The translations under genes were made by a program, and so were the position numbers. This document shows, in pieces, positions 59,658-64,000 of a stretch of DNA of 64,000 nt (positions are counted from its first letter, which is position 1; every line of letters starts with the position of its first letter). The stretch is taken from assembly GCA_900540535.1 (NCBI GenBank), contig UQGM01000005.1, forward strand, positions 20,330-84,329. The letters are read 5' to 3'. The notes beneath the pieces are model-generated. The model was not told where the DNA came from and did not search any database. It was given only the letters and a program-made list of their open reading frames with translations. Origin of the DNA: an uncultured Oscillospiraceae bacterium (lineage in GTDB: Bacteria; Bacillota; Clostridia; Oscillospirales; Acutalibacteraceae).

Positions 59658-60579
59658 ATGAAAAAAGCAAAGATGATTCTGGATAGATTTTTCCATCCGC
59701 CAAAGTTGGTCATATGCATCGTTCCGACAATATCTTTTGCCGCACTTATTTTTGTCTTTGCTTTAAACAAGGAAGAAACTGATATAGCATATCCGATTTT
59801 CTTCTTATCAGCGTACTCTATTATTATCCTGCTTGCCGCCTTGCCAACATTGGCAGGGCGGCTAAAGCAATTAAAATCGATTTTATATAAGCGCGAAAAT
59901 ATCTTCTACCTCATTCGGTGCACAATATTTGAATGACCAATTGTTCAGAAGCAGCATCAGTATTTATCAGGGAATGACGGTCAATTTCCTATATATGCTT
60001 TTTCGATTTATAACAGCTGTCCAATACGCTTCCATATGGTTCTTTTCTATGGCAGTTTACTATATGGTGCTGTGTATTATGAGGGCATATCTGGCATTCG
60101 GATACCACCGCCGAGAAGAAAAAGGGTTACCATATGAACTCCGATGTTATCGCCGGATAGCAGGTATGCTCTTTATATTAAACATCCCCATGGGCGGCAT
60201 GATTATCCTTATGGTGAGAACAAATCCCGGATTTACTTATCCGGGATATTTGATTTATCTTTCTGCTCTATATACATTTTATATAATGACTTTATCCATA
60301 GTAAACCTTGTTAAGTTCCGAAAAATGGACAGTCCAATCCTATCTGCTGCCAAAGTATTGAATTTTGTATCCGCTATGATGTCCGTTCTCGGTTTGCAAA
60401 CTGCAATGATAGCACGTTTTTCTTCTGAAGGAGAGGAATTTCGAATAATGATGAACGCCATTACCGGCGGAGCCGTATTCTTTATCGTTATGGTAACAGT
60501 TGCAGTAATGGTAGTTCAGTCATCAAGAATCAAAAAGAAGGTGGAACTCAATGAAAAAATCCGAAAGCAAATACTTTAA
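59658..60579 (+). pseudogene. Multispan membrane protein gene disrupted by a +1 frameshift
   Basis: Two frames form one protein. The first (59658-59936) starts MKKAKMILDRFFHPPKLVI and holds two helices; the second (to 60579) holds about five more. Around 59889-59895, skipping one base in AAGCGCG turns YKRENIFYLIRC into KISSTSFGAQYLNDQLFR, which runs straight into the second frame (SSISIYQGMTVNFLYMLFRF). The second frame's only start is a TTG without a ribosome site, so it is not an independent gene. Repaired, it would be about 306 residues. The interruption is either a real mutation or a sequencing indel. It is followed by the TetR gene with a 29-base overlap. Confidence 0.7.
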
Positions 60580-61156
60580 TACTGCTATGCGAATGGATCA
60601 GGCTTTTCTGGAGCTGCTGGAAAAGAAAGACATTGAATATATCACACTAAAAGAAATCTGTGAAGCAGCAGGTGTCAATCGTTCCACCTTCTATCTGCAC
60701 TATGAAACCATCGGAGATTTGCTTACAGAAAGCATACAGTACATGAATGAGCAATTTCTGGAACATATGAAACTGCGTGCTGAGGTTTTTGTTTCAAGAA
60801 TCCGAGAATGCCCTTTAGAGGAATTATATCTGGTTACACCGGAGTATCTGACACCATACCTTGAATATATTGCACGTAATAAACGCCTGTTCCGAACAGC
60901 ATTAAAAAATTCCGGCTCTCTCGGACTGGATAAGACTTATAGTCGGATGATGAAACATGTTTTTATTCCGATTTTGGAACGCTTTCAAATTGCAGAACAG
61001 GATAGGCAATATATGGTGACGTTTTATATTCACGGTCTTATGGCCATAATCTCAGAATGGCTGAGAAATGACTGTGCAGATTCTATCAGCCATGTTAGCG
61101 CCGTTATGGAACAATGTGCTATGGGTGGACGTGGAAAACAGGAGGAAGCCAAATGA
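60551..61156 (+). CDS. TetR-family transcriptional regulator
   Basis: A 201-residue regulator starting MKKSESKYFNTAMRMDQAFLELLEKK. The N-terminal helix-turn-helix is YITLKEICEAAGVNRSTFYLHYETIGDLL, a TetR signature, and the C-terminal ligand/dimer domain follows (TPYLEYIARNKRLFRTALKNSG, TFYIHGLMAIISEWLRND). This subgroup (TetR_C_7-like or DhaS-like) often controls neighbouring membrane proteins. AAGGTGG lies before the ATG. Its start overlaps the disrupted membrane gene and its end overlaps the dehydrogenase by four bases, so the cassette is one operon. Confidence 0.92.
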   Translation: MKKSESKYFNTAMRMDQAFLELLEKKDIEYITLKEICEAAGVNRSTFYLHYETIGDLLTESIQYMNEQFLEHMKLRAEVFVSRIRECPLEELYLVTPEYLTPYLEYIARNKRLFRTALKNSGSLGLDKTYSRMMKHVFIPILERFQIAEQDRQYMVTFYIHGLMAIISEWLRNDCADSISHVSAVMEQCAMGGRGKQEEAK

Positions 61157-62193
61157 AGGCTGGAATTTATTTAGGAAAAGAAGCAGTTGAAATCAAGGAA
61201 CTGGATTTACCCGAAGTGGGTGATGATGATGTTTTGATACAGAACATCTATTCAAGCATTTGCGGAACAGATGTGGCAGTGTTTACCCACGGTCCCAATA
61301 CAGGTCACAAAATTACTGTGGGCGGAGAATTTGGGCATGAAACAGTCTCACGTGTAGTCAAAGCAGGAAAAAATGTTACAGAATTTGTGCCGGGAGAACG
61401 TGTCTATCCCTATCCCCGCTATGCGAAAAACGACACCAGACGTGCAGGGACAATCGGCGGTTTTTCGGAATATATTCTGATCCCGCAAGCTAAACGAAAT
61501 CACTCACTTTATGCCGTTGATGAAGCCATTTCGGATCGTCTTGCAAGTCTGATAGAGCCTTTTACGGTTGGCTGCCGGGCAGCAAGACGAGGAATGATTC
61601 CGGCAGGAGAAAATCAATATATTTCCGGTCAAAATGCTGTGGTCTTTGGCTGTGGAACCATTGGAATTGCCGCTGCTGTTGCCTTTAAGCATTTTGGAAT
61701 GGATAAAGTAATGATATGCGATCATTCTGATTTTCGATTAAATCTGGCGTCAGGTTTGGGCTTTGAAACCTGTAACACAGCAAAAGAAAGTTTTGAAGCT
61801 CATGCAAGATCTTACTTTGGAACTGCCACATCCCTGAGCGGGAAAGTTCCCGATATCGACTGCTGGCTGGATGCCGCCGGTGCAGAAAACATTTTAAGTG
61901 ATTTTTTACATTTTGGAAAAATTGAAAGCCGTTTTGTTTCTGTTGCAGTTAATAACGCACCACGAACCATCAATCTGCTGAACATGACTTATGCCCAACA
62001 GAGTATTATCGGTTCAGGGGGTTATTTGCCGGAGGATGTTCGAGATGTACAGAAAATCATGACCTGTGGAAAGTGGGATTTGGAATCCATCATCACACAT
62101 GAGTTTTCTCTGTGTGAACTTGAAAAAGCGATACGAACAGCCGCCGATGTTAACCATGCAGGAAATGTAGTTATCAAAATGACAGAGAAATAA
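61153..62193 (+). CDS. Zinc-type medium-chain alcohol dehydrogenase lacking structural-zinc cysteines
   Basis: A 346-residue MDR-family NAD(P)-dependent alcohol/polyol dehydrogenase. It starts MKAGIYLGKEAVEIKELDLPEV; catalytic zinc ligands are SSICGTDVAVF (Cys) and GEFGHETVSRV (His-Glu). The Rossmann loop is AVVFGCGTIGIAAAVAF. The four-cysteine lobe found in many ADHs is missing: that place reads YPYPRYAKNDTRRAGTIGGFSEY. It therefore resembles sorbitol dehydrogenase-like members that lack the second zinc. AGGAGG precedes the ATG at 61153; an earlier in-frame start lies inside the TetR gene. Last gene of the cassette. Confidence 0.88.
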   Translation: MKAGIYLGKEAVEIKELDLPEVGDDDVLIQNIYSSICGTDVAVFTHGPNTGHKITVGGEFGHETVSRVVKAGKNVTEFVPGERVYPYPRYAKNDTRRAGTIGGFSEYILIPQAKRNHSLYAVDEAISDRLASLIEPFTVGCRAARRGMIPAGENQYISGQNAVVFGCGTIGIAAAVAFKHFGMDKVMICDHSDFRLNLASGLGFETCNTAKESFEAHARSYFGTATSLSGKVPDIDCWLDAAGAENILSDFLHFGKIESRFVSVAVNNAPRTINLLNMTYAQQSIIGSGGYLPEDVRDVQKIMTCGKWDLESIITHEFSLCELEKAIRTAADVNHAGNVVIKMTEK

Positions 62194-62290
62194 CGGTTTT
62201 ATGTATCTTTGCTCACAAGTCACAAAACACGCACGTAAAATGAAAGTGATGAAAAAGCAAGCAATAAAAATAAGAATCATAATATGTAAA

Positions 62291-62324
62291 TTCCCGTTCA
62301 GTTAAGCACTGAACGGGAATTTTT
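62291..62324 (+). terminator. Terminator of the accessory cassette
   Basis: A perfect 12-bp stem TTCCCGTTCAGT/ACTGAACGGGAA (62291-62302 and 62308-62319) followed by TTTTTG, 97 bases after the dehydrogenase stop. Confidence 0.88.
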
Positions 62325-62336
62325 GTATAACGAAAA

Positions 62337-62364
62337 CCGGCGCTGCCATAATGACAACGCCGGT
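62337..62364 (-). terminator. pckG terminator
   Basis: ACCGGCG pairs with CGCCGGT, with minus-strand tail TTTTCGTT, 23 bases after the pckG stop. Confidence 0.75.
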
Positions 62365-62387
62365 ATGAGTTTAAAGTATATCCTTAA

Positions 62388-63998
62388 TTATTTAAGGTTA
62401 GCCTTAAGAGTTTCAAGCTCTGCCTTGAGTGTCTCGGGAAGCTTGTCGCCAAACTTTGCATAGAACTCTGCAATGCCGTCAGCCTCAGCTGCCCAGAGAG
62501 CCTTATCAACGTCGAGGATGCTCTCGAGAGACTCACGGGAAACCTCACCCTCAAGTCCGTCAATGTTGATGTCCTCAGCCTTGGGAACAAAGCCGATAGC
62601 TGTCTCAACAGCGTCAACCTTGCCGTCGCAGCGGTCAAGAATCCAGTCAAGAACACGAAGGTTGTCGCCGAATCCGGGCCACATGAAGTTGCCTTCGTCA
62701 TCCTTACGGAACCAGTTAACGTTGAAGATCTTGGGAGCCTTATCGGGATCGAGTGTCTTACCGATATCGATCCAGTGCTGCCAGTAATCAGCCATGTTGT
62801 ATCCGCAGAAGGGAAGCATAGCCATGGGATCACGACGAACAACACCTACTGCACCTGCAGCTGCTGCTGTTGTCTCAGAAGCCATGATGGAACCTACAAA
62901 TACGCCGTGGTTCCAGTCTCTTGACTGATAAACAAGGGGAGCAAGCTTTGCACGACGTCCGCCGAATACGAATGCTGAAATCGGCACACCGTTAAGGTTC
63001 TCGAACTCGGGGCTGATGCAGGGGCAGTTTACAGCGGGAGCTGTGAAACGGCTGTTGGGATGAGCACCCTTAACATCGGATGTCTTGCCGTTCCAGGGCT
63101 TGCCTGTCCAGTCCATAGCATTCTCGGGGGGATTCTTATCAAGGCCTTCCCACCATACTGTATTGTCATCAAGGTTATGAACAACGTTTGTAAAGATTGT
63201 GCCCTTCTTTGTTGAAGCAAGAGCGTTGGGGTTTGACTTCTCGTTTGTTCCGGGAGCAACGCCGAAGAAGCCGTTTTCAGGGTTGATAGCGTAAAGTCTG
63301 CCGTCAGCACCCTTTCTGATCCAGGAGATATCGTCGCCTACGCACCATACCTTGTATCCCTTCTCCTTGTAAATCTCGGGGGGAATAAGCATAGCAAGGT
63401 TTGTCTTACCGCAAGCTGAGGGGAATGCTGCGCAGATGTACTTTGTCTCACCGTCGGGCTTCTCAACGCCGAGGATGAGCATATGCTCTGCCATCCAGCC
63501 CTCGTTCTTACCAAGGTAAGAAGCGATTCTAAGTGCGAAGCACTTTTTACCGAGAAGAACGTTTCCGCCGTAACCAGAGTTAACAGAGATGATTGTGTTA
63601 TCCTGGGGGAACTGGCAGATGTATCTCTTCTCTTCATCTATCTGACATTTTGCGTGGAAACCACGAACCCAGTCATTGCTGTCGCCGAGAACATCGAGAA
63701 CAGCCTTGCCGACTCTTGTCATGATAGCCATGTTGAGTACAACATATATAGAGTCTGTAAGCTCAACGCCGATCTTTGCAAGAGGTGAGCCAACAGGACC
63801 CATTGAATAGGGGATTACATACATTGTTCTACCTACATAGCTGTCCTTTGCGATTTCGTCAAGCATCTTGTATGCCTCATCGGGAGCCATCCAGTTATTT
63901 GTGGGGCCGGCCTCCTCCTGTGTGGGAGTGCATATAAGAGTACGGTTCTCAACACGTGCAACGTCGTTAACCGCTGTACGGTGAAGATAACAATCGGG
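62388..63998 (-). CDS. pckG: Phosphoenolpyruvate carboxykinase (GTP), 5' end outside the window
   Basis: Interconverts oxaloacetate and phosphoenolpyruvate with GTP/GDP; cytoplasmic. The open frame continues to the window edge, so the Met at 63890 is internal; the visible part begins with DCYLHRTAVNDVARVENRTL. Motifs: the Mn-binding/kinase-1 region AFPSACGKTNLAMLIPPE (P-loop ACGKTN with the active Cys), VGDDISWIRKG, FGVAPGTNEKSNPNA, SRFTAPAVNCPCISPEFENLNGVPISAFVFGGRR and FNVNWFRKDDEGNFMWPGFGDN, the GTP-type set. ATP-type enzymes lack these. About 537 residues visible of ~600. Convergent with the accessory cassette. Confidence 0.96.
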   Translation of the reverse strand, partial: PDCYLHRTAVNDVARVENRTLICTPTQEEAGPTNNWMAPDEAYKMLDEIAKDSYVGRTMYVIPYSMGPVGSPLAKIGVELTDSIYVVLNMAIMTRVGKAVLDVLGDSNDWVRGFHAKCQIDEEKRYICQFPQDNTIISVNSGYGGNVLLGKKCFALRIASYLGKNEGWMAEHMLILGVEKPDGETKYICAAFPSACGKTNLAMLIPPEIYKEKGYKVWCVGDDISWIRKGADGRLYAINPENGFFGVAPGTNEKSNPNALASTKKGTIFTNVVHNLDDNTVWWEGLDKNPPENAMDWTGKPWNGKTSDVKGAHPNSRFTAPAVNCPCISPEFENLNGVPISAFVFGGRRAKLAPLVYQSRDWNHGVFVGSIMASETTAAAAGAVGVVRRDPMAMLPFCGYNMADYWQHWIDIGKTLDPDKAPKIFNVNWFRKDDEGNFMWPGFGDNLRVLDWILDRCDGKVDAVETAIGFVPKAEDINIDGLEGEVSRESLESILDVDKALWAAEADGIAEFYAKFGDKLPETLKAELETLKANLK

Positions 63999-64000
63999 GA

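Noticed and set aside
59929..60579. Second part of the cassette membrane protein as an independent 216-residue gene
   Set aside because: Its TTG start has no ribosome site, and the sense upstream of it in the same frame continues a conserved-looking protein into the preceding frame.
1..64000. CRISPR arrays, insertion sequences, rRNA operons, phage genes
   Set aside because: None seen: no regularly spaced repeats, no transposase or integrase frames, and no rRNA-like sequence on either strand.

Overview
The window reads as chromosomal DNA of a low-to-moderate G+C, Gram-positive anaerobe of the class Clostridia, probably in the Ruminococcaceae/Oscillospiraceae range. This rests on several features: strong AAGGAGG-type ribosome binding sites and TTGACA/TATAAT promoters; a T-box on alaS; a miaB-ylbF-mutS-mutL-miaA run joined to a yggS-sepF-divIVA-lspA-rluD division cluster; a YlmC/YmxH-type protein; a split transketolase; and a xylose isomerase/xylulokinase pair. 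No rRNA, CRISPR array, insertion sequence or prophage was seen. Genus is not assigned.

Layout. 1-3.8 kb (minus): folC (cut by the window edge) and valS, then a 54-residue membrane protein. 3.8-13 kb is a mixed stretch: an AT-rich secreted protein whose start looks frameshifted, a PLP aminotransferase, small membrane proteins, a sugar-isomerase-like TIM barrel, nrdR, a hidden 21-residue micro-gene, a WYL regulator, a GH2 glycosidase and tRNA-Leu(UAG). 13.4-28.7 kb (minus) is one near-continuous run of 13 reading frames from miaB to the split transketolase; the transketolase N-subunit is fused in frame to a HAD phosphatase. 28.9-30.1 kb is an ECF sigma/anti-sigma pair. 30.1-37.8 kb (minus) is a T-box-controlled run alaS-HIT-PRTase-comEC-holA-rnmV. 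37.8-46.9 kb holds a class B penicillin-binding protein, a GPH-family sugar symporter, azlCD, a two-frame gene with a possible -1 frameshift site, and xylA-xylB with a divergent AraC regulator. 47-53.9 kb is a molybdenum module: a three-subunit molybdenum hydroxylase (minus) facing a FecBCD-type importer and a ModE-like regulator (plus), with a ModE-type palindrome over the importer's transcription start. 54-59 kb (minus): tsf, rpsB, a YlmC/YmxH protein, a cation/proton antiporter under a fluoride riboswitch, and a MATE exporter. 59.3-62.2 kb (plus) is an accessory cassette: two membrane protein genes (one frameshifted), a TetR regulator and a zinc-type alcohol dehydrogenase. The window ends in the 5' part of pckG.

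How the genes work together. xylA, xylB, the GPH symporter and the split transketolase make a plausible route from xylose/xylosides into the pentose phosphate pool; the GH2 enzyme may supply sugars. The hydroxylase and the importer form a metal-cofactor enzyme with its own supply, and the operator links them through intracellular molybdate/tungstate. The antiporter behind the fluoride aptamer is probably part of fluoride resistance. The large minus-strand runs are housekeeping: tRNA modification and charging, mismatch repair, division and translation.

Most worth a second look: the fluoride riboswitch, the HAD-transketolase fusion with a preserved internal start, the ModE-type operator, the in-phase slippery heptamer between two small frames, the micro-gene near 9.6 kb, and a ComEC whose metallo-beta-lactamase domain has lost its metal ligands.
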